Assembly: GCF_016093545.1 (NCBI RefSeq)
Contig: NZ_JADKYX010000005.1
Location: forward strand, 124,001 to 188,000
Direction: 5' to 3'
Length of the DNA stretch: 64,000 bases
Source of the DNA: Massilia rhizosphaerae
Lineage (GTDB): Bacteria; Pseudomonadota; Gammaproteobacteria; Burkholderiales; Burkholderiaceae_D
In this document: one piece after another, positions 17,860 to 27,024 of the stretch
How positions within the stretch are numbered: position 1 is the first letter of the stretch
Layout: every line of letters begins with the position of its first letter
The notes under the pieces: generated by a model
Told to the model about the DNA's origin: nothing
Databases searched by the model: none
The model's input: only the letters and a program-made list of their open reading frames with translations
Program-made: the position numbers and the translations under genes

Positions 17860-17918
17860 CGCGCACGATTGAAAAAACGCAAAAACTCACCAAATGTGTT
17901 AATCGCGCACGATTAAAA
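17860..17918. promoter_or_regulatory. Palindrome and direct repeat in the AT-rich divergent promoter region
   Basis: An 18-bp perfect inverted repeat (TTAATCG-CGCA-CGATTAA, 17899-17916) lies in a markedly AT-rich 200-bp gap. Its core CGCGCACGATT (17904-17914) recurs 44 bases away at 17860-17870, roughly four helical turns. The gap separates the peptidase-tssM operon (minus) from the unknown TM gene (plus). Paired sites on one helix face are typical of cooperative regulator binding. No clear -35/-10 pair or sigma-54 site could be assigned. Confidence 0.45.
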
Positions 17919-17982
17919 GCAAACTTGCGGCACAATTGTCTTGATTCTTGTAAAGTAATGCAAACTTTTTTAAGGAGCTAAT

Positions 17983-18759
17983 TTGCAACATCAAGGCGAT
18001 CGCCCGGTCCGAGTCGACCGGCCCAGCCTGCTTACGCCCGACGAGCAGGCCGCACCGGAACGGCAGGGCATCCTCAGCTCCCTCGACGGCATGGGGGCGC
18101 AGCCCCGTGCCGAGCGGCGGCCGCGTCCTCGTTCGCGCGCGCTGGCGTGGGGTTTGGCGGGCGCGGGGGCGATCGTCGCGGGTGCGGCGCTGTTCCTGCT
18201 GACCGGGGGCGAGGAGCGGCAGGCGCCGGCCGTCGCCGCCGCGGCGGTGCCGAGCGTGGCGGCCGTGGCCGAGGCGCCGCGCGCCGCGCCGCTCACGCCG
18301 GTGTCGCTGCCGGAACCCGCCACGCAGACGGCGGCCGTGCTGCGCGACGAGCCCGCGGCGCCGGTCGAGCCGGAACCGGCCGGGCCGATGCCGAATCCGC
18401 TGGCCGACATGGCGGTGCCGCCCGCGCCCGAGCACCACAAGGCCCATGCGGCCAAGGCCGAACGCAAGGAAGCGCACGCGAAGGCCGCGCACCGCAAGGC
18501 GCACGAGACGGCGCAGGCAAAGCGGTCGAAACCGCGCGCGGCGCGCGAGCAGGACAGCGACGTCGTCCTGCTGGCGGCCCTGATGAGCCACATCGATCCG
18601 GCGAGCCGCAAGGCCACGCCGGCGCAGCAACTGGAAGCGTGCCGCCGCTACAACGCCGCGGGCGAGGCGCAGTGCCGGTTGCGGGTGTGCGAGGCCGTGG
18701 GCCGCAAGGAGGCGGCGTGCAAGCGGGTGCCCGTTGCGCGGACGGATCCGGAGACTTGA
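17983..18759 (+). CDS. Unknown single-TM protein with Ala/His/Lys-rich linker and Cys-containing tail
   Basis: 258 residues, not recognised. The start is TTG at 17983, chosen because TAAGGAGC (17970-17977) sits 5-6 bases before it and no ATG is near. A short basic cytoplasmic segment precedes one TM (about 53-73, LAWGLAGAGAIVAGAALFLL). A low-complexity Ala/Pro stretch then leads to a linker of repeated Ala-His-Lys blocks (about 145-185). The final ~70 residues look globular with three Cys (LEACRRYN, AQCRLRVCEAVG, AACKRV). Divergent from the type VI operon, so an accessory role is possible but unproven. Confidence 0.72.
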   Translation: MQHQGDRPVRVDRPSLLTPDEQAAPERQGILSSLDGMGAQPRAERRPRPRSRALAWGLAGAGAIVAGAALFLLTGGEERQAPAVAAAAVPSVAAVAEAPRAAPLTPVSLPEPATQTAAVLRDEPAAPVEPEPAGPMPNPLADMAVPPAPEHHKAHAAKAERKEAHAKAAHRKAHETAQAKRSKPRAAREQDSDVVLLAALMSHIDPASRKATPAQQLEACRRYNAAGEAQCRLRVCEAVGRKEAACKRVPVARTDPET

Positions 18760-18811
18760 GCGGGACAGGGGCGCGTGAAAGCGCCGGCCGGTCGGCAAGC
18801 GCGTCGAAGAT

Positions 18812-19063
18812 TTACGGCGGCGGCAGCGGCCGGCCGCTTTTTGCGCCGTTCCCGTTCCTGACGGGCGCCTCCAGCCCCGCCGCGATCATGGCCACCATGT
18901 TCGCGAAGATCTGCCGCAGCACCATGTCGAAGCGCGGATCCGGTTGCGCCGTCCTGCGCCGGCGCACGTGGCGGGCCGCCTGTCGCGTCATTTCGTCGAC
19001 CATGCGCGCGTCGTCAAGCGGAGCCGGTGCGGGAAAAAGATGATAAAGTGCGGGCCCCGGCAT
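18812..19063 (-). CDS. Small unknown protein, 83 aa
   Basis: The frame from ATG 19063 reads as a plausible small protein: an aromatic N-terminus (ALYHLFPAPAPLDDARMVDE), a basic stretch (ARHVRRRR), then a helical segment (DMVLRQIFANMVAMIAAGL). It fills a gap of over 300 bases where the plus strand has no convincing gene, and it is divergent from the P450 with starts 22 bases apart. No clear ribosome site is visible and I recognise no family. The same frame extends further upstream, but that part is antisense to the P450 gene. Confidence 0.45.
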   Translation of the reverse strand: MPGPALYHLFPAPAPLDDARMVDEMTRQAARHVRRRRTAQPDPRFDMVLRQIFANMVAMIAAGLEAPVRNGNGAKSGRPLPPP

Positions 19064-19084
19064 GTGCCGGCAGACCGTCATCCA

Positions 19085-20341
19085 ATGTATCCCATGAGAG
19101 ACTTCGCGACCGCGGCGCCGCCGTTCGACGCCGCCTTCCTGCACGATCCGTACCCCGTCTACCGCCGGCTGCGCGCGGCCGGGCCGGTGCTGTGGCGCGA
19201 CGACGTGTTCCAGGGCGCGTGGCTGTTGACGCGCCATGCGGACGTCGAGCTGGCGCTGCGCGATCCCCGTTTTTCCTCGCAGCGCACGGCCGGCTGGGTC
19301 AAGCGCATTCCCGGCGTCGACGCGAGCTTCGCCGGCCGCCGCGCGCAGGCGGGACTGGACGCGTTCCAGCGCCTGTTCGGCAGCGCCATGGCGTTCCTCG
19401 ACGGTGAAGACCATCAGCGTGTGCGCAAGGCGATGGCGGCCGGCTTTCATCCCACGCTGGTCAGGACCTTGCGCGCCGACGTCGAGCGGCTCACCGACGA
19501 ATTGCTGGACGGGTTGGACGCGCGCGCCGGCTTCGATTTCATCGCCGCGGTCGCGCGGCCGCTGCCGTCGCGTGTGATCGGGCTGATGCTGGGCGTCGAC
19601 CGTGCCGACGAGGCGCGCTTCATGGCGTGGTCCGACGACCTCGCTGCGTTCGTCGGCGCGCTGCAGCCCACGAGCGACCAGTTGCGCGCCGCCCAGCGCA
19701 GCCTGCTGCAGATGGTGCGTTATTTCGACGAACTGCTGCCGGCGCGCCGGCGGCAACCCGGCACGGACCTCGTCAGCCGCCTGCTTGCCGCCGAGGCGGC
19801 GGGCGAGATCGAGCCGGACGGCGAACTGCTGGCGCAATGCGCGATGCTGCTGTTCGCCGGCCACGAGACGACGCGCAACCTGCTCGGCAACGGCCTGTAC
19901 ACCTTGCTCGGGCATCCGGACGCGTGGGCGCGCCTGCGGGCGGACGAGGACGGGGTGACGCTCGCCGTGCGCGAACTGCTGCGCTACGACAGTCCCGTGC
20001 AGTACACGGGCCGGCGCGTCGCGGCGGACCTCGAGCTGCACGGCGCGATGCTCAAGCGCGGCGACCTCGTGCTCGCCATGATCGGCGCCGCCAACCGCGA
20101 CCCGGACCGCTTTACGGACCCGGACATGTTCGACATCGGCCGCCGCGCCGGCAGCCACCTGTCGTTCGGCAGCGGCCCGCACGTCTGCATCGGCGCCGGC
20201 CTGGCGCTGCTGGAGGCGGACGTGGTGCTGCGCGCCGTCCTGCGGCGCTGGCCGGGCCTGGCCATGACGGACGCCGCGCCGCGCTGGAACGGCATCGCCG
20301 GCCTGCGCGGACTGGCCGCGCTGCCGGTCAGCGCTTCGTGA
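19085..20341 (+). CDS. Cytochrome P450 (bacterial class I type)
   Basis: 418 residues from ATG 19085 (a second in-frame ATG at 19094 is equally likely). Seen: I-helix oxygen-activation motif AGHETTRN, ExxR in VRELLRYDSPVQYTGR, and the heme loop FGSGPHVCIGAGLALLEADV with the Cys thiolate. N-terminal HDPYPVYRRLRAAGPV is typical of soluble bacterial P450s. It would hydroxylate a small organic substrate using an external ferredoxin and reductase; neither is adjacent. An upstream in-frame extension to 18944 has no protein character. It overlaps the convergent lipoprotein gene by 14 bases. Confidence 0.93.
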   Translation: MYPMRDFATAAPPFDAAFLHDPYPVYRRLRAAGPVLWRDDVFQGAWLLTRHADVELALRDPRFSSQRTAGWVKRIPGVDASFAGRRAQAGLDAFQRLFGSAMAFLDGEDHQRVRKAMAAGFHPTLVRTLRADVERLTDELLDGLDARAGFDFIAAVARPLPSRVIGLMLGVDRADEARFMAWSDDLAAFVGALQPTSDQLRAAQRSLLQMVRYFDELLPARRRQPGTDLVSRLLAAEAAGEIEPDGELLAQCAMLLFAGHETTRNLLGNGLYTLLGHPDAWARLRADEDGVTLAVRELLRYDSPVQYTGRRVAADLELHGAMLKRGDLVLAMIGAANRDPDRFTDPDMFDIGRRAGSHLSFGSGPHVCIGAGLALLEADVVLRAVLRRWPGLAMTDAAPRWNGIAGLRGLAALPVSAS

Positions 20342-20942
20342 AGTGTGCGACGGCGTCGAAATTGGTGCCGTTCGACTTGACTTCGTACAGCTCGGTGCCT
20401 TGCACGGCCAGCCCGTCGAACGGGGCCGGGCCCGCCGGGTAGATCCGGTCGGGCACGCACACGGCGCCGCCCGCGTAATCGATGCACCAGTTGGGCTGGC
20501 CGTCGATAATCTTGTGGCTGACGAAGGTGCCGGTGAGCGTGACGCTGCGCTGCGGCACCTGGGTCGTCACCTTGTCCACCGACGCCGAGATCACCGGCAC
20601 GCCGGGGCCGGGCACGATGGACGTGGCCACCGTGCCGACATAGGTCGCCGTCGTGCCGGCGCTCCAGACCTGCGTGGCGATGACGTCGCCCGTGCACGCC
20701 GTGTTGGCGTAGTAATTCGTCGTGACGTCGAGCGTGAGGGTATTGCCCGATCCGGCCGGGCGCTGGATGACGACGGTGTCGACCCCGTGCGACGTGCAGG
20801 CGGACGTCCACGTGCCGGCGTAGGCGTCGAGGTTGCCGCTCGTCGACAGCGGCGGCGCCGACGACCCGCCCGCATTGCCGCCACCGCCGCCGCAGGCGGT
20901 CAGGCAGAGCGCCATGGCCGCGCACCACATTCTTGTTCGCAT
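20328..20942 (-). CDS. Unknown secreted lipoprotein
   Basis: 204 residues. A signal peptide ends in a lipobox (LTAC, Cys17) followed by a run of five Gly and a Ser/Gly linker, so it should be lipid-anchored in the envelope. The mature part is beta-rich and begins DAYAGTWTSAC; further Cys residues could form disulfides. No family recognised. A ribosome site (AGGAGA) precedes the ATG, and it lies 35 bases after cheB on the same strand, so it may be read with the tail of the chemotaxis operon. The 3' end overlaps the convergent P450 by 14 bases. Confidence 0.8.
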   Translation of the reverse strand: MRTRMWCAAMALCLTACGGGGGNAGGSSAPPLSTSGNLDAYAGTWTSACTSHGVDTVVIQRPAGSGNTLTLDVTTNYYANTACTGDVIATQVWSAGTTATYVGTVATSIVPGPGVPVISASVDKVTTQVPQRSVTLTGTFVSHKIIDGQPNWCIDYAGGAVCVPDRIYPAGPAPFDGLAVQGTELYEVKSNGTNFDAVAHFTKR

Positions 20943-20977
20943 CTCGATCTCCTGGCATCAGCTGGCATGATACGCGA

Positions 20978-22063
20978 TCAGCGCACGCTGAGCTGCTGCA
21001 CGATCTCGCGGTCGAGGGCCTTGAGCGGCACGGACTTCTCCACGCCGCCGCGCTTGATGGCTTCCCTGGGCATGCCGTAGACGACGCAGCTGTCCTCGTC
21101 CTGCGCCACCGTGCGGCTGCCGGCCTTGCGCATTTCCAGCAGGCCGGCCGCGCCGTCGTCGCCCATGCCCGTCATGATGATCCCCAGCGCGTTGGCGCCC
21201 GCATGCCGGGCGACGGAGCGGAACAGCACGTCCACGGACGGGCGGTGGCGGTTCACGAGCGGGCCGTCGATGACGTCCACGCAGTACTGCGCGCCGTCGC
21301 GCCGCAGCAGCATGTGCTTGCCGCCCGGCGCGATCAGCGCGCGCCCCTGCAGCACGCGGTCGCCGTGGCGCGCCTCGCGCACCTCGATCTGGCACAGGCC
21401 GTTCAGGCGTTCGGCGAAGGCGGCCGTGAATTTTTCCGGCATGTGCTGCACGATGACGATGCCGGGCGTGACCCGCGGCAGCTGCGTGAGCACTTCTTCC
21501 AGTGCCAGCGTGCCGCCGGTCGACGTGCCGATGGCGACGATGCGCTCCGTCGTGCGCAGCATGGGCCGCCCGTCCTGCGCGGCCGGCAGCACCGCGTCCG
21601 CCGTCAGTTTCACGGGCACGGGCGCGGGGGCGGGAGAGACTCGCGCGGCGAGGCGCCGCACGTTCGCCAGGCTCGCGGCGCGCACGGCCGAGATCAATTC
21701 GTCCGCGCTGTCGCTGAGGAATTCCTTGAGTCCCAGCTTCGGCTTGGTGATGATGGACACGGCGCCCGCGGCCAGCGCCGCCATCGTCGTCTCGGCGCCC
21801 TTTTCCGTCAACGTGGAGCAGATCACGACGGGCGTCGGCCTCTCCGCCATGATCTTCCTGAGGAAGGTGATGCCGTCCATGCGCGGCATCTCGACGTCCA
21901 GGACGATCACGTCGGGCCAGGCCACCTTCATGCGCTCGATCGCGAGCAGCGGGTCGGACACGGCGTGCAGCAGCCGGATGCCCGGCGCGTTTTCCAGCAT
22001 CGCGCCGACGACCTTGCGCACCACGGCCGAATCGTCGACCACCATCACCGTTATTGTCTTCAT
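20978..22063 (-). CDS. cheB: CheB, protein-glutamate methylesterase/deamidase
   Basis: 361 residues. An N-terminal receiver domain carries the acidic pair at 10-11, the phospho-acceptor Asp56 in [11 protein letters not shown], and a Thr/Lys pair (CSTL, ITKP). The C-terminal esterase domain has IGTSTGGT (catalytic Ser), QHMPEKFT and the Asp of TGMGDDGA. It removes methyl groups from MCPs when phosphorylated by CheA, giving adaptation. It overlaps cheR by ATGA (22060-22063) and is the last chemotaxis gene of the operon. Confidence 0.97.
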   Translation of the reverse strand: MKTITVMVVDDSAVVRKVVGAMLENAPGIRLLHAVSDPLLAIERMKVAWPDVIVLDVEMPRMDGITFLRKIMAERPTPVVICSTLTEKGAETTMAALAAGAVSIITKPKLGLKEFLSDSADELISAVRAASLANVRRLAARVSPAPAPVPVKLTADAVLPAAQDGRPMLRTTERIVAIGTSTGGTLALEEVLTQLPRVTPGIVIVQHMPEKFTAAFAERLNGLCQIEVREARHGDRVLQGRALIAPGGKHMLLRRDGAQYCVDVIDGPLVNRHRPSVDVLFRSVARHAGANALGIIMTGMGDDGAAGLLEMRKAGSRTVAQDEDSCVVYGMPREAIKRGGVEKSVPLKALDREIVQQLSVR

Positions 22064-22881
22064 TCCGGCTTGCGGTACACGGAGGGGATGACGGGCCGGA
22101 TCATGTCGCCGAGGTCCTGCAGGCTTTCGGAATGGCCGATGAACAGGTGGCCGCCGGGCCTCAGGCGGCCCAGCACGCGCGTGACGACCTGGCGCTTGGT
22201 CGCGCCGTTAAAGTAGATCATCACGTTGCGCAGGAACACGATGTCGAACGTGCCCAGGTCGCCGGGCAGCGTCGTGTTCAGGTTCACCTGGCGGAACTGC
22301 ACCCGTTCGCGCAGGGCGCGGTTGACGAGCAGGGTGCCTTGCTGCTCGCGGACACCCTTGAGGCAGTAGCGGCGCAGATAGTCCGGCGGCACGTGGGAGG
22401 TCCGCTCCAGCGGATAATGCCCGGTGCGGGCGCGCTGCAGCACGCGCGTGCTGATGTCGGACGCCGTCACCTCCCACGGCGCGGCACCCAGCACGTCGGC
22501 CAGCACCATCGCGATGCTGTATGGTTCCTCACCGGACGAGCAGGCCGCGCTCCACACGCGGAACGGGGCGCCTCCGCGCAGGTGGTGGCGCTCCGCTTCC
22601 GCCGCTTCGCGCAACAACTCGAAGTGGCGCATCTCGCGGAAGAAATACGTTTCGTTCGTCGTGAGCAGGTCGACGGCCAGTTGCGCCTCGTCCTTGTGCG
22701 CGCCGTCCGTCAGCAGGCGGAAGTAGGCATCGTACGAGGGCAGGCCGAGATGCTGCAGGCGCTTGGCGAGCCGGCCGCTGACCAGCGCCTTCTTCGAGTC
22801 CGACATCGTGATGCCGGCCATGTCGAAGATGAAGCGCTGGAAGCGCGCGAACTCGCCCTGGCTGATCGCACTGTGCTCCAT
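22060..22881 (-). CDS. cheR: CheR, MCP glutamate methyltransferase
   Basis: 273 residues. The N-terminal helical domain ([20 protein letters not shown]) precedes the SAM-binding motif ([17 protein letters not shown]) and the late RNVMIYFNG and [12 protein letters not shown] motifs of CheR. It methylates receptor glutamates using S-adenosylmethionine. The neighbouring MCPs end in xFxxF pentapeptides that could tether it. It starts 7 bases after cheW ends and overlaps cheB by 4 bases. Confidence 0.97.
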   Translation of the reverse strand: MEHSAISQGEFARFQRFIFDMAGITMSDSKKALVSGRLAKRLQHLGLPSYDAYFRLLTDGAHKDEAQLAVDLLTTNETYFFREMRHFELLREAAEAERHHLRGGAPFRVWSAACSSGEEPYSIAMVLADVLGAAPWEVTASDISTRVLQRARTGHYPLERTSHVPPDYLRRYCLKGVREQQGTLLVNRALRERVQFRQVNLNTTLPGDLGTFDIVFLRNVMIYFNGATKRQVVTRVLGRLRPGGHLFIGHSESLQDLGDMIRPVIPSVYRKPE

Positions 22882-22888
22882 GGCCGCC

Positions 22889-23398
22889 TCAGGTGAGCAG
22901 CTCGGCGGCCAGGTCCGGCAGGCCTTCGAGCGCCAGCACCGAATCCACGTTCAGCAGGATCACGAACTTGCCGTTCACCTTGCCCATGCCGGCGATGAAG
23001 TCGCCGCGGATGCGCGTGCCGAACGACGGCGCCGGCTCGATGTCCGTTGCCGGGATGTCCAGCACGGCGCTGACCGCATCGACGACGACGCCGGTCAGCT
23101 GGCGCTCGCCGTCCGACTCCAGCTCGACGATGACGATGCACGTGCGCTTGCCGGGCACGGTCTGGGGCCGGCCGAAGCGGGCCGCCAAGTCCAACACGGG
23201 CACGACGGCGCCGCGCAGGTTGATCACGCCGCGGATCGACTCCGGCATCATCGGCACCTCGGTGATGCCGGAAAATTCGATGATCTCCTTGACGGCCATG
23301 ATGCCGATGCCGAAGGCTTCGCCGCCCAGCATGAAGGTGAGGTATTGGGCGGCCTCGGTGTCGGCCGCCGCGATCGGTTCCTTGTTGGTGTGCTTCAT
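22889..23398 (-). CDS. cheW: CheW, chemotaxis coupling protein
   Basis: 169 residues, one CheW/SH3-like domain: QYLTFMLGGEAFGIGIMAVK, GVINLRGAVVPVLDLAARFG, and GVVVDAVSAVLDI. It links MCP signalling tips to CheA in the cytoplasmic array. It starts 15 bases after the upstream MCP gene ends. Confidence 0.96.
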   Translation of the reverse strand: MKHTNKEPIAAADTEAAQYLTFMLGGEAFGIGIMAVKEIIEFSGITEVPMMPESIRGVINLRGAVVPVLDLAARFGRPQTVPGKRTCIVIVELESDGERQLTGVVVDAVSAVLDIPATDIEPAPSFGTRIRGDFIAGMGKVNGKFVILLNVDSVLALEGLPDLAAELLT

Positions 23399-23413
23399 TT
23401 TGTCACCCTCGGA

Positions 23414-25336
23414 TCAGAAATTCGTGAAACTCGCTTCGTCCGGCTCGGGCTGCGCGCTCAAGCCGCCGGCCACGCGCAGCGGGGAGCGCCTGGCGCGCGC
23501 CGGCTGGCGCGGCGCGGCGGGGCGGCCGGCCGCGCCGCCGGCGAGGCGGAAGAAGCCCATCGTCTGCTGCAGCTGCTCGGCCTGGGAACTCATCTCCTCG
23601 GCGGTCGCCGCCAGTTCTTCCGAGCTCGAGGCGTTCTGCTGGGTCGTCTGGGACAGCTGGCCCACCGCGGCGTTGATCTGGCCCACGCCGGACGACTGTT
23701 CTTCCGACGCCGCCGCGATTTCCTGCACCAGGTCGGACGTCTTGCCGATGCTCGGCACCATCGCGTCCAGCAAGGTGCCGGCCTTTTCCGCCAGCGCCAC
23801 GCTGTTGGTCGCCACTTCGCCGATCTCCTGCGCGGCCACCTGGCTGCGCTCGGCCAGCTTGCGCACCTCGGCCGCCACCACCGCGAAGCCCTTGCCGTGC
23901 TCGCCCGCGCGCGCCGCCTCGATCGCGGCGTTCAGCGCCAGCAGGTTGGTCTGGTAGGCGATGTCGTCGATGATGCCGATCTTCTTGGCGATCTGGTTCA
24001 TCGCCGACACGGTTTCCTTGACGGCGGTGCCGCCTTCCGCCGCTTCCTTCGCGGCCTTGGCCGCCATGCCGTCGGTGACCTTCGCGTTCTCGGTGTTCTG
24101 CGCGATCGACGCCGTCATCTGTTCGAGCGAGGCGCTGGTTTCCTCGACACCGGCGGCCTGCTCGCTCGACGCCTGCGACAGCGACTGCGCGGTGGCGCTC
24201 ACCTGTTCGGACGCGCTGGCGAGGGAATCGGCCGCGCCGTTGACCTCGGCCACCACCTGCGCCAGCTTCTCGACGGTGTTGTTGGCGTAGGACTTCAGCT
24301 TGCCGTACTCGCCCTCGTACGCCTTGTCGATGCGCTTCGTGAGATCGCCTTCCGACATCGCGCCCATCACCCGCACGACGTCCTCGATGGAAGCGCGCGT
24401 GGTCGCCACGAGCTCGTTCAGTTCTTCGCCCATCTCTTTCTGGAAGCCCTTGAGGCCGGCCAGTTCGACGTGGTGGTCGAAGTTGCCGCGGTTGGCCGCC
24501 GCCACCACGCGCTTCTGGCCTTCGATCACCTGCGACAGCTTGGCGATCATGTCCTTCACGGACTGCAGCAATTGCCCGGTCTCGTCGGTCGACGTCACCT
24601 CGATGTCGATCGCCAGGTCGCCTTCCGCGAGGCGGTTGGCGGCGCGCACGGCGGTGTCGAGCGGCCGCGTCACGCTGCGGCTGATGACATAGCCGAGCGC
24701 GATGCCGAGCAGGACGCCGACGGCGATGGCGGTGAGCATGAGCGTGCGGCTGGACTGGTACACCACCGTGGTTTCGTCCGACGCCGCCTTGGCATTGTCT
24801 TCCTTCATCCTGCTCAACTCGGTCATCAGGTCGTCGACCTTGTCCACGATCACGCGTGCGTCCTTCATCGCGTACTGGGCGGACTTGCGGTCCTCCTGGT
24901 GCAGCCCCGCCGCTTCTTCTTTCTTGGCCGTCGCGAGGATATAGTCCTGGGCTTCCTGGTAGGCCTTGTAGCTGGTTTCGAGCTCGGCGAATTTCTGCTT
25001 GCCGGCCTCGGTATAGAACATCGGCCGTGCCTTGTCCAGGTTCGCGCGCATCTGTTCGCGCGCCTTCATCAGCGCGTCCAGATAGGGCGCGGCGTCGACG
25101 GCCGGCAGCGATTGCGCCAGCAGGTAATTGCGGATGGCGCGCGCCTGGTAGACCAGGTCGATGTTGGCTTCCTTGATGGACGAGACGCCCTGCAGTTCCT
25201 TGGCATACATGCTGTCGGCCATGTCGTTGATCTTGCTGGCGTTGGAAATGCCGATCATCCCGACCACGGCGCTGATGGCCGCCACGAGCACGAAGCCCGC
25301 GATCAGGCGCACGCCGATCTTCATATTTTTGAACAT
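23414..25336 (-). CDS. Methyl-accepting chemotaxis protein with 4-helix-bundle sensor and pentapeptide tail
   Basis: 640 residues. TM1 at about 10-30, a periplasmic four-helix sensor to about 185, TM2 near 190-210, HAMP ([20 protein letters not shown]), and the cytoplasmic hairpin with the conserved tip [20 protein letters not shown]. The last five residues are SFTNF, fitting the x-[aromatic]-x-x-[aromatic] tether for CheR/CheB. A second HAMP-like stretch ([20 protein letters not shown]) follows the first. Ligand unknown. Its signalling half is nearly the same as that of the next MCP in the operon. Confidence 0.95.
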   Translation of the reverse strand: MFKNMKIGVRLIAGFVLVAAISAVVGMIGISNASKINDMADSMYAKELQGVSSIKEANIDLVYQARAIRNYLLAQSLPAVDAAPYLDALMKAREQMRANLDKARPMFYTEAGKQKFAELETSYKAYQEAQDYILATAKKEEAAGLHQEDRKSAQYAMKDARVIVDKVDDLMTELSRMKEDNAKAASDETTVVYQSSRTLMLTAIAVGVLLGIALGYVISRSVTRPLDTAVRAANRLAEGDLAIDIEVTSTDETGQLLQSVKDMIAKLSQVIEGQKRVVAAANRGNFDHHVELAGLKGFQKEMGEELNELVATTRASIEDVVRVMGAMSEGDLTKRIDKAYEGEYGKLKSYANNTVEKLAQVVAEVNGAADSLASASEQVSATAQSLSQASSEQAAGVEETSASLEQMTASIAQNTENAKVTDGMAAKAAKEAAEGGTAVKETVSAMNQIAKKIGIIDDIAYQTNLLALNAAIEAARAGEHGKGFAVVAAEVRKLAERSQVAAQEIGEVATNSVALAEKAGTLLDAMVPSIGKTSDLVQEIAAASEEQSSGVGQINAAVGQLSQTTQQNASSSEELAATAEEMSSQAEQLQQTMGFFRLAGGAAGRPAAPRQPARARRSPLRVAGGLSAQPEPDEASFTNF

Positions 25337-25347
25337 ATTGGTGTCCC

Positions 25348-26988
25348 TCAGAATTTGGTGAAGCTCGTTTCATCCGGCGCGTCGGCGGCGAATGCCAGCA
25401 CGGCGTGTCCCGCGGTGCGCGCGCCTTTCCTCGGCGCGGCGGCCGGCCGGCCCTGCGCCCTGCGTGTGCCGGGCAAGCCCGGGCCGGAATCCTGCGCCAG
25501 CTTGAAGAAGGCCATCGCCTGCTGCAGCTGCTCGGCCTGGGAACTCATCTCCTCGGCCGTCGCCGCCAGTTCTTCCGAGCTGGAGGCGTTCTGCTGCGTC
25601 GTCTGGCTCATCTGGCCCACCGCCGAGTTGATCTGGCCGACGCCGGCCGACTGTTCTTCCGACGCCGCAGTGATCTCCTGCACGAGGTCGGACGTCTTGC
25701 GGATGTTCGGCACCATCTGGTCGAGCAGGTCGCCGGCGCGTTCGGCCACCTCCACGCTGCTCGTGGCCACTTCGCCGATCTCCTGCGCCGCCACCTGGCT
25801 GCGCTCGGCCAGCTTGCGCACCTCGGCCGCGACGACGGCGAAACCCTTGCCGTGTTCGCCCGCGCGGGCCGCCTCGATGGCCGCGTTCAGCGCCAGCAGG
25901 TTGGTCTGGTAGGCGATGTCGTCGATGATGCCGATCTGCTTGGCGATCCGCTTCATCGCGGCGACCGTGGCTTTCACGGCTTCGCCGCCTTCGGCCGCCT
26001 CGCGCGCGGCCTGCGTGGCCATGCCGTCGGTGACGCGGGCGTTTTCCGTGTTCTGCGCGATCGACGCCGTCATCTGTTCCAGCGAGGCGCTCGTCTCCTC
26101 GACGCCGGCCGCCTGCTCGGACGCCGATTGCGACAGCGATTGCGCCGTGGCGCTGACCTCTTCCGACGCCGAGGCCAGCGACTGCGCGCCGCCGTTGACG
26201 TCGCCGACGACCTGCGTCAGCTTGGCGATCATCTGCTGCATCGCCGAGAGCAGCAGGCCGGTCTCGTCGCGCGACTGGCTGTCGATGCGGACGGTGAGGT
26301 CGCCCTCGGCCAGGCGGTTCGCGGCGTCCACGGCCTGGCGTAGCGCGCGGGTGATCGACAGCGTGAGCGCCGTCGCGATGGCCAGCGCCAGCACGATCGC
26401 GGCGGTGGTCATCATCATCGTGAGCGACCGGGTCTGCTGGTACTCGGCCTGCGCCTCGGCGGCCAAGGCGTCCATGCGCTCGGTCTGGAGCTTGACCATG
26501 GCGTCGATGGCCGCGATCAGTTCCGTGTCCGCGGGGCCGTAGTCGGTCGTGATGTACTCGGCCGCCTGCGCCGGCGACGTCTCCGCCAGCTTTTGGAATT
26601 TTTCGTACTTCGCTTCCACGACGTTGCGCTTGTCCGCGATGGCGCGCATCAGTTCGCGCCCGCGCGGCGTGTTGATCCGCTTGGACAGCTCGTCGATCTG
26701 CTGCGCCGTGTCGGCCCGCTCGGTATCGGCTTCCTTGCGGAAGCGCTGGATTTCGGCCGGATCCTTCGTCAACAGGAGGGCCCGCAGGTGGCGGCCGATC
26801 TCGATGGACTGGCGCGCCACGCTCTGGGCCAGCATGACCTTCGGATACACGCCGCTGACGATGCGGTCCTGCGCGTCGTTCATCCTGGACATGCGGCCGG
26901 TGGCCAGCGCGGCGATGCCGGCGAGCAGCAGGAGGACGATGCCGAAGCCGAGGCCAAGGCGCACGCCGATTTTCATATGTTTAAGCAC
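25348..26988 (-). CDS. Methyl-accepting chemotaxis protein, paralogue of the neighbouring MCP
   Basis: 546 residues. TM1 (about 10-28), a four-helix periplasmic sensor unlike that of its neighbour in sequence, TM2 near 190-212, HAMP ([19 protein letters not shown]), and a hairpin with the same tip sequence. It ends SFTKF, a CheR/CheB tether pentapeptide. It is shorter than the neighbouring MCP by the intermediate HAMP-like segment. It lies 11 bases upstream of the other MCP and 36 bases after cheA, so all are in one transcript. The signal sensed is unknown. Confidence 0.95.
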   Translation of the reverse strand: MLKHMKIGVRLGLGFGIVLLLLAGIAALATGRMSRMNDAQDRIVSGVYPKVMLAQSVARQSIEIGRHLRALLLTKDPAEIQRFRKEADTERADTAQQIDELSKRINTPRGRELMRAIADKRNVVEAKYEKFQKLAETSPAQAAEYITTDYGPADTELIAAIDAMVKLQTERMDALAAEAQAEYQQTRSLTMMMTTAAIVLALAIATALTLSITRALRQAVDAANRLAEGDLTVRIDSQSRDETGLLLSAMQQMIAKLTQVVGDVNGGAQSLASASEEVSATAQSLSQSASEQAAGVEETSASLEQMTASIAQNTENARVTDGMATQAAREAAEGGEAVKATVAAMKRIAKQIGIIDDIAYQTNLLALNAAIEAARAGEHGKGFAVVAAEVRKLAERSQVAAQEIGEVATSSVEVAERAGDLLDQMVPNIRKTSDLVQEITAASEEQSAGVGQINSAVGQMSQTTQQNASSSEELAATAEEMSSQAEQLQQAMAFFKLAQDSGPGLPGTRRAQGRPAAAPRKGARTAGHAVLAFAADAPDETSFTKF

Positions 26989-27024
26989 GATGGCTCTCCA
27001 GTTGAGTAAGACGATGAGGGACCG

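Noticed and set aside
22763..25912. 1049-codon plus-strand open frame across cheW and the MCP genes
   Set aside because: Antisense shadow of well-supported chemotaxis genes; repeats within it only mirror the duplicated MCP hairpins.
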